In this document: piece by piece, positions 48,304-56,986 of the stretch
Layout of the letters: every line of letters starts with the position of its first letter
Position numbering within the stretch: position 1 is the stretch's first letter
Assembly (NCBI RefSeq): GCF_003605475.1
Contig: NZ_RAHX01000001.1
Span: forward strand, 1,798,001-1,862,000
From: Aurantiacibacter aquimixticola
Lineage (GTDB): Bacteria; Pseudomonadota; Alphaproteobacteria; Sphingomonadales; Sphingomonadaceae
DNA: 64,000 nucleotides
Reading direction: 5' to 3'
Translations under genes and position numbers: made by a program
The notes under the pieces: generated by a model
The model's input: only the letters and a program-made list of their open reading frames with translations
Told to the model about the DNA's origin: nothing
The model's database searches: none

Positions 48304-48318
48304 GTTCCGCTTTCGTTC
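48304..48318 (+). promoter_or_regulatory. LexA (SOS) box ahead of mmcB
   Basis: GTTC (48304-48307), 7 bases, GTTC (48315-48318) is an exact LexA operator (GTTC-N7-GTTC) lying 12 bases before the mmcB ATG. A TTGACC at 48296-48301 is a candidate -35 overlapping its edge, while the -10 is unclear. It gives mmcB its own SOS control independent of imuA. Confidence 0.82.
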
Positions 48319-48330
48319 CAGTTTGGCGGG

Positions 48331-48837
48331 ATGGTCGAATCATCCTCAGCCCTCGCCACGCCGCCATCGCTCGAGCGCCGCTCTCATGCGGTGTGCCGGG
48401 GCATATCCCGCCTGTTCGCGCGCAACGGTGTCTGGGTTCTTGCCGAAATGCCGCTGCGCAACGGTAGGCGGGCGGATCTGATGGGGCTCGATGCCAAGGG
48501 AAAAATCGTCATCGTCGAAATCAAGACTGCGCGTTCGGACTTGCTGGGCGATGGCAAATGGCCCGATTATCTCGACTTTTGCGATCGCTTTTATTGGGGC
48601 CTTCCGCCCGAACTCGATCGGCAGGTGCTGGAAAACGAGGATTTCCGACCCGATTGCTGCGGGGTGATCGTGGCCGATGAATATGATGCCGAAATTCTCC
48701 GGCCGGCCCCCAGCCATCCACTCGCAGCCGCGCGCCGCAAGGTGGAAGTCGAACGGCTCGCCCGCACGGCGCTGCGCCGGCAGCTGGTCGCGAGCGATCC
48801 GGGATGCGGTGAATGGGGCGGAGAGCTTGCCGGCTGA
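48331..48837 (+). CDS. mmcB: DNA repair nuclease-like protein MmcB
   Basis: A 168-residue protein of the MmcB/DUF2161-like family with a PD-(D/E)XK nuclease core: GVWVLAEMPLRNGRRADLMG, then IVIVEIKTARSDLLGDGKW (the E-x-K pair), then YLDFCDRFYWGLP. MmcB is known from Caulobacter as an SOS-induced repair factor in mitomycin C tolerance. The ATG at 48331 is chosen over one at 48268 because a LexA box lies between them, GGCGGG precedes it, and the size fits the family. It starts 63 bases after dnaE2 and so extends the mutagenesis island with an independent promoter. Confidence 0.87.
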   Translation: MVESSSALATPPSLERRSHAVCRGISRLFARNGVWVLAEMPLRNGRRADLMGLDAKGKIVIVEIKTARSDLLGDGKWPDYLDFCDRFYWGLPPELDRQVLENEDFRPDCCGVIVADEYDAEILRPAPSHPLAAARRKVEVERLARTALRRQLVASDPGCGEWGGELAG

Positions 48838-48931
48838 GGCGTTGCGCGTGCGACACGACAGTGGCGCGAAAGCTGGTATCGCCATTCGGTAATAGCGCAT
48901 TTACGATGACGCGGGCATAAGGCGCCAGGAT

Positions 48932-49645
48932 ATGTGGACGGCCCTGCTCATCTCGATGAGCGCGATGACCCTGATCGTCGCGCTGCGTTACCTGCTCACG
49001 AGCGGGGCATTCGCGCTGGCCACATCGCGCGTGCGCCCGGGGCTCTACGCCGGTCTGTCGCCGCAGATCCGCCGAGAGATCGGCTGGTCGATGGTCTCCG
49101 CGCTGATTTTCGGCCTGCCTGCCGGATTCGTTACATGGGGTTGGCAGCAGCACGGTTGGACGCTGCTTTATACCGACATGGCGGACTATCCGCTCTGGTA
49201 TCTGCCGCTTTCGGTATTCCTCTACCTGTTCGCGCACGACACCTGGTTCTACTGGACGCACCGGCTGATGCACCGCCCGAAATGGTTTCGCATCGCCCAT
49301 GCCGTCCACCATGCCAGCCGTCCGCCAACCGCATGGGCGGCAATGAGCTTTCACCCGATCGAGGCGCTGACGGGCGCAGTGGTCATTCCGCTGCTCGTAT
49401 TTCTCGTCCCGATCCATGTCGCCATGCTTGGCGTCGTTCTGGCTGTCATGACGGTGATGGGGGTCACCAATCACATGGGCTGGGACATGTTTCCGCGCTG
49501 GCTCGTTCATTCGCGCGTAGGGGAGTGGGTGATAACAGCGAGCCATCATCAGCGGCATCACGACGAATATCGCTGCAATTACGGACTTTACTTCAGATTT
49601 TGGGATCGCCTGTGCAAAACCGACCGAGGACTCGTTTCGCATTAA
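48932..49645 (+). CDS. Sterol desaturase/fatty acid hydroxylase family protein
   Basis: A 237-residue di-iron membrane oxygenase. Helices flank a complete histidine set: HDTWFYWTHRLMH (H102, H110, H114), AHAVHHASR (H123, H126, H127), and ITASHHQRHHDEY near residue 211. Substrates in this family include sterols, carotenoids (beta-ring hydroxylation) and long-chain lipid bases; none is indicated by neighbours here, though the organism probably makes both carotenoids and sphingolipids. The next gene begins inside its last 34 bases. Confidence 0.88.
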   Translation: MWTALLISMSAMTLIVALRYLLTSGAFALATSRVRPGLYAGLSPQIRREIGWSMVSALIFGLPAGFVTWGWQQHGWTLLYTDMADYPLWYLPLSVFLYLFAHDTWFYWTHRLMHRPKWFRIAHAVHHASRPPTAWAAMSFHPIEALTGAVVIPLLVFLVPIHVAMLGVVLAVMTVMGVTNHMGWDMFPRWLVHSRVGEWVITASHHQRHHDEYRCNYGLYFRFWDRLCKTDRGLVSH

Positions 49646-50085
49646 TCGCCGCATCTGCCGCGGCGCTTGTCACATCCGTGATGCCGGTGGTGACCGCCGC
49701 CGAGCCCACGGGCACCGATGTGACGATCGACATCACCAATATGCGCAACCGCGATGGCGTCGTGCGCGCATGCATGACGCGCGATTCCCAGCGCTTCCCG
49801 CGCTGCCAGGACGCGGCGCAGGGGTACAATGTGGTCGTTCCTGCCGGAGAAGCGCGCCAGCTACGCTTCCGCAACGTGGCACCCGGAACCTATGCGATCG
49901 CCCTGCTGCACGATGAAAACGGCAATGGTCGGGCGGATCGCGCGCTCGGCATGATGCCGAAGGAGGGCTTCGGCTTTTCGCGCGATGCGCCGGTCAGGAT
50001 GGGTCCGCCGGATTTCGAAGACGCGGCGATAGTCGTAAATTCTTCACCAAGTCGGCAAACCATCCGCATGCGGTATATGCTCTAG
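49612..50085 (+). CDS. Exported DUF2141 protein (paralogue)
   Basis: A 157-residue exported protein. There is no ATG; the GTG at 49612 is used because it gives a good signal peptide (MQNRPRTRFALIAASAAALV, cleavage after VVTAA) and has GGGA 8 bases ahead. It overlaps the desaturase gene by 34 bases in another frame. The DUF2141 core is typical: DVTIDITNMRNRDGVVR, GTYAIALLHDENGNGRAD, then PKEGFGFSRDAPVRMGPP and the end TIRMRYML. It is closer to the family norm than the paralogue at 38671, which lost the EGFGFS segment but shares the same C-terminus. Function unknown. Confidence 0.8.
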   Translation: MQNRPRTRFALIAASAAALVTSVMPVVTAAEPTGTDVTIDITNMRNRDGVVRACMTRDSQRFPRCQDAAQGYNVVVPAGEARQLRFRNVAPGTYAIALLHDENGNGRADRALGMMPKEGFGFSRDAPVRMGPPDFEDAAIVVNSSPSRQTIRMRYML

Positions 50086-50189
50086 AAAATCAGCAGTTTG
50101 CGTAGGCGAAAACGCCCGCGCGACTTCACGAAAAATTTACCATGGTGCGCCACAACGGCCTTGAATCGCACGATTGAAGGCATTGCGGA

Positions 50190-51605
50190 ATGGACACCTT
50201 ACGCGGCAATTACGACGCGCTCGAACCGGCGGACTGGGACAGCTTTTCCGCGCCTGAAGACGATCGCGCAGACGATGCGGAAGCGGTGCACGATGCGCCG
50301 CCGCCCGCCATCGGCACGGATGAGCGGCGCATGCAGGTGCGCGCTTACAATTTCTGGGCGGGCCTGCTCGACGATCGCAATTTCCCCTCGATCGAGGATC
50401 TCGATCCCACGCTGCTGCCCGATTTCGGCCCGAACAGCGTGTTGCTGGACTTTTCGCACGGCCTCGAAGACCCGCTGATTGCCTATATCGGCGATCAGCT
50501 CGCCGCCGAATGCTCTACCGATGGTCGCGAGCCAAAGCGCCTTTCCGAAGTGCAGCCGCGTTCGCTCCTGTCACGCATCACCGATCACTACATGCAGATC
50601 CTTGCAAACCAGTCGCCGATCGGTTTCGAAGCCGAATTCGTCAATCATGTGGGCGCATCGATCCTCTATCGCGGCATCCTGCTGCCTTTCTCCAGCGACG
50701 ACGAGACAATCGATTTCATTTACGGCGTCATCAACTGGAAGGACATGGCGGACAGCAAATCGGCCGACGAATTGCTGCTCGAAATCGATCAGGCGCTTGA
50801 GGACGAACTCGCCGAGCCGACCGCAGCCCATCACCACGCGCGGGACGAAGATCTGACCGATTGGGCGGACGGCCCCTCGGCCACGAATGAAGAGCCCGCC
50901 GCCGTCGAGCCGACTTTCGGCGGAGCGGCCGCCCGACCTTCGCTCGATCTGTCGGGGCAGGCGGACACTGCGCTCGAATCGGTCCTGGATGCGGAACCGG
51001 AAACGCTGGCCGATTGGCTTGCAATCGCCCGCGACATGGCCGCCGAAGCCGCCGGAAGCGAAGAACGCACACGCGCCGCGCTTTACGAGGCCGTCGGCCG
51101 CGCATGGGATTTCGCCCTCGCCGCGCAGGATGCGCCGGACGATTTCGCCGAGCTGCTTGGCGATGCCGGGATCGCCATGCAGGACCGCGCACCCATGACG
51201 CCGATCGTAAAGCTCGTCTTCGGTGTCGATTATGACAAGACGCGCCTTACCGAATATGCCGCCGTCCTGTCCTTCGCCGCACGCACGGGAATCGGCCAAG
51301 GCGAGTTGGGCGCGTTTCTCAAGCGAGCCGAGGGCGGCCTGAAGGGTGTCGTCGCGCAGGAGCGCGCACATCGCCGGGAGAGCGAAGGGAAAGCGCCCAA
51401 ACAGGTCCGCAAGCAGCCGCGAAAAGCGATCGCGAAAAAGTTGCGCGCCCTGGCACCGCAGGGTTTCAACGCGGTGTCTGACGATGGCGGCGAGTTCGGC
51501 CTGGTGATGATCCGCCGTACCGAAACGGGTGAAGTCGTGATGCTGGGCGAAGTGCCGGCCAATGCCAGCCTGATCGAAAAGGCGGCTCGCGAATTGATCG
51601 GCTGA
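50190..51605 (+). CDS. PAS-like domain protein of unknown function
   Basis: A 471-residue cytoplasmic protein. Residues about 45-180 resemble the PAS_5-type fold common in alphaproteobacteria (MQVRAYNFWAGLLDDRNFPS, LLPDFGPNSVLLDFSHG, the GFEAEFVNHVGASILYRGIL strand). An acidic low-complexity linker with TAAHHHARDED follows, then a helical C-terminal half (about 260-471) containing an alanine-rich stretch and a basic KQVRKQPRKAIAKKLRAL. No kinase or DNA-binding domain is seen. It stands alone with a 104-base upstream region. A sensory or signalling adaptor role is inference. Confidence 0.7.
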   Translation: MDTLRGNYDALEPADWDSFSAPEDDRADDAEAVHDAPPPAIGTDERRMQVRAYNFWAGLLDDRNFPSIEDLDPTLLPDFGPNSVLLDFSHGLEDPLIAYIGDQLAAECSTDGREPKRLSEVQPRSLLSRITDHYMQILANQSPIGFEAEFVNHVGASILYRGILLPFSSDDETIDFIYGVINWKDMADSKSADELLLEIDQALEDELAEPTAAHHHARDEDLTDWADGPSATNEEPAAVEPTFGGAAARPSLDLSGQADTALESVLDAEPETLADWLAIARDMAAEAAGSEERTRAALYEAVGRAWDFALAAQDAPDDFAELLGDAGIAMQDRAPMTPIVKLVFGVDYDKTRLTEYAAVLSFAARTGIGQGELGAFLKRAEGGLKGVVAQERAHRRESEGKAPKQVRKQPRKAIAKKLRALAPQGFNAVSDDGGEFGLVMIRRTETGEVVMLGEVPANASLIEKAARELIG

Positions 51606-51657
51606 CGCCCGCTTTTAGGCATGTGGAACGCGCGCATCGCTCGGCCATTGGCTAGGC

Positions 51658-52785
51658 ATGCCGCTTTCACCGTCTGTCGCCACCCGTATCCAGCCTTATT
51701 TCGGCCATCGCAATCGTGATCGGCTGGTGCTGTCGGCGCGCGCCTTGCGTTGCAGACCGCCCGCATTCGGCGAAGGCTCCCGATGGAAGGCGATGCGCAC
51801 GCTGCTCGCCCAATTCGCGAGCCGCGAAGTCGAGGGCGTTGCCGTGCGGCTAATGGCAAGGGACGGCGAAACCGTCTTGCTCGATACGATGCGCGTCACC
51901 GATGGCGAGGGCTTCGTCCATTTCGACGCCGCCCTCGATCCCGCATGGGACTTGCCGGTGCACCCCGCATGGGAGGTTGTGCAACTGGAATGGGAAAATT
52001 CCGAAGGCCCACAAAGCGTCGATGCGCACATTCTCGTGCCCGGCAGCAAAAGCGACCTGGCGGTCATCTCTGACATCGACGACACCATCATCGAAACCGG
52101 CATCACCGGCGGTCCGCGCAACATTGCGCGCAACTGGAAACGCATTTTCGCGCAATTGCCGCATGAGCGGATCGCAGTCCCCGACGCACAGAGCTTCTAT
52201 GGCGAGCTGGGCGGCGGCGATCCTGCGCCCGACGCGGACGGCTGCCCGCACCGCATGCGCGCGACAAGGCGGCCATTCTTCTACATCTCCTCCAGCCCAT
52301 GGAACCTGTTCAGCTATCTCGTCGCTTTCATGCGCGGCAAGGGGCTGCCGCTTGGCCCGATGAAGCTGCGCGACTGGGGTCTCAGTCGCGAGACATTCGG
52401 AAAGAGCAGTCATGGCGCACACAAGAAGGCTGCGCTCGATTCGATCCTCGGCATGTATCCGGAGATGGGGTTCGCGCTGATCGGCGACGATACGCAAGGC
52501 GATCTTGCCGCCTTTGCGCATGCCGTCGCCCGGCACCCCGGACGGGTCGCGGCGGTATTCCTGCGGAAGGCTGCGGGCGAGGATTTTTCAGCCGAGGAGG
52601 TCGAGGCGAAGGCCGTGATCGAGGGCGCGAATGTGCCGCTCTGGCTCGGCGCGACCTATGCCGAAGGCGCGGATTTCCTGCGCGCCCTGGATTTCACGCT
52701 GGGCGGCGAGACCGAGCAGATCGTACGCACCGTGGAGAAGGTGGAAACGGCAAAGGAAGGCGCAGAAGCCCCGGCTACGCTCTGA
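51658..52785 (+). CDS. App1 family phosphatidate phosphatase (DUF2183)
   Basis: A 375-residue cytoplasmic HAD-type phosphatase similar to the catalytic domain of yeast App1, which removes phosphate from phosphatidic acid to give diacylglycerol. The nucleophile motif is DIDDTIIETGIT (DIDDT 139-143); it also has FFYISSSPWNLFSYL with the Ser/Thr motif II, a K in HKKAALDSIL, and ALIGDDTQGDLAAFA (motif IV). The first ~125 residues are a beta-rich domain. With the lipid kinase at 40-41 kb it provides the opposite reaction, although the genes are 11 kb apart. It stands 33 bases before the M48 protease gene. Confidence 0.88.
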   Translation: MPLSPSVATRIQPYFGHRNRDRLVLSARALRCRPPAFGEGSRWKAMRTLLAQFASREVEGVAVRLMARDGETVLLDTMRVTDGEGFVHFDAALDPAWDLPVHPAWEVVQLEWENSEGPQSVDAHILVPGSKSDLAVISDIDDTIIETGITGGPRNIARNWKRIFAQLPHERIAVPDAQSFYGELGGGDPAPDADGCPHRMRATRRPFFYISSSPWNLFSYLVAFMRGKGLPLGPMKLRDWGLSRETFGKSSHGAHKKAALDSILGMYPEMGFALIGDDTQGDLAAFAHAVARHPGRVAAVFLRKAAGEDFSAEEVEAKAVIEGANVPLWLGATYAEGADFLRALDFTLGGETEQIVRTVEKVETAKEGAEAPATL

Positions 52786-52818
52786 AATCTTCATTGCCCG
52801 TTCACCGCGCGGAGCGAT

Positions 52819-54210
52819 ATGCTGCCGATCGACACGATGCACATGCTTTCAAACCTGCTCGCCCGCCTGATCGCGCTGGTCGCGCTTTCGGCCATGCTCG
52901 CCCAGCCCGTGGCTGCGCAGGGCATTTCAATCCTGCGCGACGCGGAGACGGAGGCACTGCTGCAGGACATGACCGATCCGCTCGCCGAAGCGGCCGGGCT
53001 GGGCGAGGGCGCCGTCGAGGTCGTGCTGGTCGGCGACAGTTCGATCAATGCTTTCGTTGCCGGCGGACAGCGCATCTTCGTGCATTCCGGCCTGCTCAAC
53101 GCAGCTGAGGATGCGGGCGAAGTGCAGGGCGTGATCGCGCATGAGCTCGGCCACATCACCGGCGGGCATATCAATCGCTTTTCCGAAGGTGTCGGCAATG
53201 CGACCAAGATCACGCTGCTGTCCGCTCTGCTGGCGGCGGCGGCGGCCTTTGCCGGCGGCGGCGAAGCGGCCATGGGCGTGCTCGCGGCGGGGCAGCAGGC
53301 GGCACAGGGCAGCTTCCTCGCTTTCAGCCGCACGCAGGAGGCCAGCGCCGATGCGGCTGGCGCACAATATCTCTCCGATGCCGGCATCAGCGGTCGCGGG
53401 AGCCTGGCCTTTTTCGAGAAGCTGCAGAACTTCGAGTTCCGCCGCGGCATTCCGCAGGGACAGGAGCGCGAATACGGCCGTACGCACCCGCTTTCCGGCA
53501 ATCGCATCTCCCGGCTGCGCGATGACTACGTCGCGGATGTCGCGTGGGACACGCCGACCGATCCCGACCTGCAACGCAGGTTTGAACGGGTGAAGGCCAA
53601 GCTCTACGGCTACATCGCACCCTCGGAACGCACGCTGACTGCGTTCCCCGAATACATGACCGGCATCCCTGCCCGCTATGCGCGCGCCTACGCATACCAC
53701 AAGGATGCGCGGATGGACGATGCGCTTGGCGAAGTGGATGCGCTGCTTTCCGCGGAGCCCGACAATCCCTATTTTCTCGAGCTGAGAGGCCAGGTCCTGA
53801 TGGAATCGGGACGCGTAGACGAAGCGTTGCCGCCTCTGCGCGAGGCGACCCGGCTCACCGGATCGAACCCGCTTATCGCCAGCATGCTTGGCCATGCGCT
53901 CATCGCCACCGAGGACCGCGCCAATCTCGACGAGGCGGAGCAGGTGCTGCGCGCGGCCATCGGGCGCGACCACGAAAATCCCTTCGCGTGGTATCAGCTC
54001 GGCGTTGTCTACGGTCAGCGCGGCGACACACCTCGCGCGCGGCTCGCCAGTGCCGAACAGCAGATCCTGTCCGGCAATCCGCAGGCCGCGCTCGTCAATG
54101 CAGGAGCCGCCGAACAGGCTCTGGAGCGCGGCACGCCCGACTGGATCCGCGCGCAGGACGTCCAGCTGCAGGCGCGCGCGCAGCTTGAACGTATGGCTGA
54201 GCGCCGATAG
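52819..54210 (+). CDS. Periplasmic M48 metalloprotease with TPR repeats (BepA-like)
   Basis: A 463-residue periplasmic quality-control protease. An N-terminal signal peptide ends near QPVAAQ; upstream in-frame starts are few, and ATG 52819 is kept though ATG 52837/52843 are alternatives. The M48 active site has HELGH (108-112) and third ligand E174 in TQEASADAAG. The C-terminal third carries tetratricopeptide-like repeats (ELRGQVLMESGRVDEALPPL, FAWYQLGVVYGQRGD). BepA in E. coli clears stalled LptD and BAM substrates. A DsbA-like gene begins 14 bases after the stop, which fits a shared role with disulfide-containing outer-membrane proteins. Confidence 0.9.
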   Translation: MLPIDTMHMLSNLLARLIALVALSAMLAQPVAAQGISILRDAETEALLQDMTDPLAEAAGLGEGAVEVVLVGDSSINAFVAGGQRIFVHSGLLNAAEDAGEVQGVIAHELGHITGGHINRFSEGVGNATKITLLSALLAAAAAFAGGGEAAMGVLAAGQQAAQGSFLAFSRTQEASADAAGAQYLSDAGISGRGSLAFFEKLQNFEFRRGIPQGQEREYGRTHPLSGNRISRLRDDYVADVAWDTPTDPDLQRRFERVKAKLYGYIAPSERTLTAFPEYMTGIPARYARAYAYHKDARMDDALGEVDALLSAEPDNPYFLELRGQVLMESGRVDEALPPLREATRLTGSNPLIASMLGHALIATEDRANLDEAEQVLRAAIGRDHENPFAWYQLGVVYGQRGDTPRARLASAEQQILSGNPQAALVNAGAAEQALERGTPDWIRAQDVQLQARAQLERMAERR

Positions 54211-54224
54211 GCGCCGGAGCCGTC

Positions 54225-54917
54225 ATGCGCTGGATCGTCACTGCCCTTATCGCTCTTGTCGCCGGTTTCGCCGGCGCGGCTGCGTTCAGCTATTCCGGCC
54301 TCGGCCCGGATGGGACGCGCGACTATCTGATGGCCAATCCCGAAGTGCTGCCCGAGGCTATGGCCGAGCTGCAACGCCGCGATACGATGGCGCGTATCGA
54401 ACCGATCCGCAGCGAGTTGGAAACCCCCTATCCCGGCGCCGTGCTAGGCAATCCCGACGGCACGATCACCCTGGTCGAATTCAGCGATTATGCCTGCGGA
54501 TACTGCCGCCAGAGCCTAGCTGATGTGAATGCACTCATCGCTGCCAATCCCGATCTGCGCGTCGTAATCCGGGAGTATCCTGTGCTGTCGGATGGCAGCG
54601 TGGACGCGGCACGGATGGCGCTCGCCGCCGCAGACCAGGGCAAGTTCGAAGCTTTCCATAACGCCATGTTCGCGCAGGACGCGCTCGGCGCGGGCAATAT
54701 CGAAACCGCCGCGCAGGTTGCGGGCCTCGATCTGGAACAGGCGCGCGCACGGATCGATGCAGGTGCCTACGATACGCAGCTTCAGAACAACGTCTTCCTT
54801 GGCCAGAACATGCGCCTCTCCGGCACGCCTGCCTTCATCGTCGGCGATGAGGTGCTCAATGGCGCCGTGGGTGCGGAAATGATCGGCGATGCCATCGCCG
54901 AGGCGCGCGATTCGTAA
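54225..54917 (+). CDS. DsbA/Com1-like thioredoxin-fold protein
   Basis: A 230-residue periplasmic thiol-disulfide protein. An uncleaved or cleaved N-terminal helix (WIVTALIALVAGFAGAAA) is followed by a helical region (residues 30-70, a dimerisation domain in ScsC/Com1 relatives) and a thioredoxin fold with active-site CGYC (91-94) and the cis-proline loop SGTPAFIVGDEVL. There are no other cysteines. The N-terminal helical extension suggests an oligomeric isomerase or oxidase of the Com1/ScsC type. It is probably co-transcribed with the BepA-like protease. Confidence 0.9.
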   Translation: MRWIVTALIALVAGFAGAAAFSYSGLGPDGTRDYLMANPEVLPEAMAELQRRDTMARIEPIRSELETPYPGAVLGNPDGTITLVEFSDYACGYCRQSLADVNALIAANPDLRVVIREYPVLSDGSVDAARMALAAADQGKFEAFHNAMFAQDALGAGNIETAAQVAGLDLEQARARIDAGAYDTQLQNNVFLGQNMRLSGTPAFIVGDEVLNGAVGAEMIGDAIAEARDS

Positions 54918-54995
54918 GGCGAACGGCCTGCCGCGGGAGGCCGCACCGTGAAATTTGGTCTGACGAAGGCCCGCATTTCGGCTAGGAAAGGCGGC

Positions 54996-56195
54996 ATGGC
55001 CGTGCTGCCGTTCAAACCTGCACCGTTCTTCGAGGACAAGAACCGCGCATTCTGGCGGCTGCAAATGCTGGGCTGGGGCGGCGCGTTCATTCTGCGCATG
55101 GCGACATCGCTTGCCAATGAACGCGGCCTCGATTTTCTCGTCGTCGTGGTGATCTTCACCATTGCTGGTTTCTCGATCAGCACCGTGCTTTCGGTGATCT
55201 ACAACCACCTTATAAATCGCACGCCGCTGGTGACCTGGACTGCGACCGCGCTCGTCTTGTCGGGTGCCGTGGCGGTGTCGGCCTTTATCAGCGCGTGGAC
55301 GCTCGATGTGTATTCCGGCGGAAGCGAGGCGAGCTTCGCGCAGCTGATGTTCGGGGTGTTCTATATCGATCTCACGCTGCTCGGCGCATGGTCCGGCCTC
55401 TATTATGCGATAAATTTCTTCCTTCAGGTCGAGGAACAGACGGACAGGCTGGAGAGGCTAGAGGCGCAGGCGACCAGCGCGCAGCTTGCGATGCTACGCT
55501 ATCAGCTCAATCCGCATTTCCTGTTCAACACGCTCAATTCCATCAGTACGCTCGTCCTTCTCAAGCAGACCGCGCCTGCGAACGCGATGCTGACCAAGCT
55601 TTCCAGCTTTCTCCGGCACACGCTCGTTACCCAACCGGGTGGCAAGGTCACGGTCGCGCAGGAGGTGGAAACGCTGCAGCTCTATCTCGAAATCGAGCGG
55701 ATGCGCTTCGAAGACCGGCTGCGCACCGAATTCCGGGTGGAGGACGACGCTTCACGGGGCTGCATTCCCTCTTTCCTGCTGCAGCCGCTGGTCGAGAATG
55801 CGATCAAATACGGCGTTTCCGCACAGGAAGAAGGCGCGCGCATCAGCCTTGCCGCCAAGGTGATCGGATCCCGCCTGCGCCTCGTCGTTTCCGACACCGG
55901 GCCGGGCCTGCAGGGCAATCAGAACGCTGCCGAAGCGGTTGCGAAAAGCCAGACCTCTACCGGAGTCGGCCTCGCCAATATCGTCGAGCGCCTCAGCCAG
56001 GCTTACGGCGAAGACCACCTCTTCGCGATCGAGACGCCGCCCGATGGCGGCTTCACCGTCACAATCGAAATCCCCTATGAGCGCGGCGACGAGGAGGAGC
56101 CGGCCGCCGACGCGCAGAAACTTCCCCGCCCTTCACCCGTTGAGAAAGGCGGGCGACCCACTTTCGGAACCCCCCAGACCGGAGCCCCCGCATGA
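54996..56195 (+). CDS. LytS/YehU-type sensor histidine kinase
   Basis: A 399-residue membrane kinase. ATG 54996 has AGGAAAGG ahead of it; an open frame extends 16 codons upstream without this. Four helices lie at about 28-40, 47-68, 80-100 and 118-142, with no large periplasmic sensor, so it may sense membrane state. The His_kinase box is QLNPHFLFNTLNS (H174), followed by the ATPase N-box VENAIKYG and G-boxes DTGPGLQ and GVGLANI. The C-terminal 35 residues are Pro-rich. The regulator starts within its stop (ATGA). Confidence 0.92.
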   Translation: MAVLPFKPAPFFEDKNRAFWRLQMLGWGGAFILRMATSLANERGLDFLVVVVIFTIAGFSISTVLSVIYNHLINRTPLVTWTATALVLSGAVAVSAFISAWTLDVYSGGSEASFAQLMFGVFYIDLTLLGAWSGLYYAINFFLQVEEQTDRLERLEAQATSAQLAMLRYQLNPHFLFNTLNSISTLVLLKQTAPANAMLTKLSSFLRHTLVTQPGGKVTVAQEVETLQLYLEIERMRFEDRLRTEFRVEDDASRGCIPSFLLQPLVENAIKYGVSAQEEGARISLAAKVIGSRLRLVVSDTGPGLQGNQNAAEAVAKSQTSTGVGLANIVERLSQAYGEDHLFAIETPPDGGFTVTIEIPYERGDEEEPAADAQKLPRPSPVEKGGRPTFGTPQTGAPA

Positions 56196-56986
56196 CCATC
56201 CGCACCATTGTCGTCGACGACGAAAAACTCGCCATTCAAGGGCTGCAATTGCGGCTCGAGCCGCATGAAGACATTGAGGTGATCGAAACTTGTGCCAATG
56301 GCCGGGAGGCGATCCGCGCCATCAAGACGCTCAAGCCCGACCTCGTCTTCCTGGACATCCAGATGCCCGGTTTCGATGGATTTTCGGTTGTGAAGGGCGT
56401 GATGGAGATCGAACCGCCGCTTTTCGTCTTCGTCACCGCCTATCAGGAGCATGCGATCCGCGCATTCGAGGCCAATGCGGTCAATTATCTGATGAAGCCG
56501 GTGGACGAGGACAAGCTCGCCGATACGATCGAGCGCGTGCGCCAGCGCCTGTCCGAAAAGCGCTCCTCCGAAGAAGCGGAAAAGCTGAAGGATGTTTTGG
56601 CCGAAGTGAGCCCGGAAAGCCTCGACGAGATGGATACGGGCGAGGAAGTCGCAGGGCGCTACGAAAAGATGATCAACGTGAAGGATCGCGGGCAGATCTT
56701 TCGCGTCGATGTCGACTCGATCGAGCACATCGAGGCCGCCGGCGATTACATGTGCATCTATACCGGCGACAACTCGCTGATCCTGCGCGAAACGATGAAG
56801 GATTTGGAGCGGCGGCTGGACCCAAAGAACTTCCAGCGTGTACATCGATCAACCATCGTCAATCTCGACCAGGTGCGGCAGGTCAAGCCGCACACCAATG
56901 GCGAATGCTTTCTCGTTCTCGACAGCGGCGCGGAGGTGAAGGTGTCGCGCAGCTACCGGGACGTGGTCGCGCGCTTTGTCCACTAA
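56192..56986 (+). CDS. LytTR family response regulator
   Basis: A 264-residue DNA-binding regulator paired with the kinase just upstream. Receiver domain: acidic DD at 9-10, phosphoacceptor D55 in LVFLDIQMPG, and K102 in YLMKP, all kept. A charged linker (110-155) leads to the LytTR domain (VDSIEHIEAAGDYMCIYT, FQRVHRSTIVNLDQV). LytTR regulators bind direct-repeat sites near promoters, often for envelope or secretion genes; the target is not visible here. It overlaps nadC by 11 bases. Confidence 0.94.
   Translation: MTIRTIVVDDEKLAIQGLQLRLEPHEDIEVIETCANGREAIRAIKTLKPDLVFLDIQMPGFDGFSVVKGVMEIEPPLFVFVTAYQEHAIRAFEANAVNYLMKPVDEDKLADTIERVRQRLSEKRSSEEAEKLKDVLAEVSPESLDEMDTGEEVAGRYEKMINVKDRGQIFRVDVDSIEHIEAAGDYMCIYTGDNSLILRETMKDLERRLDPKNFQRVHRSTIVNLDQVRQVKPHTNGECFLVLDSGAEVKVSRSYRDVVARFVH

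Noticed and set aside
48268..48330. ATG immediately after the dnaE2 stop as the mmcB start
   Set aside because: A LexA box lies between it and the conserved domain, and the added 21 residues do not look like family sequence.
54926..54943. GGCCT/AGGCC hairpin after the DsbA-like gene as a terminator
   Set aside because: The stem is only 5 bp and there is no U-run.
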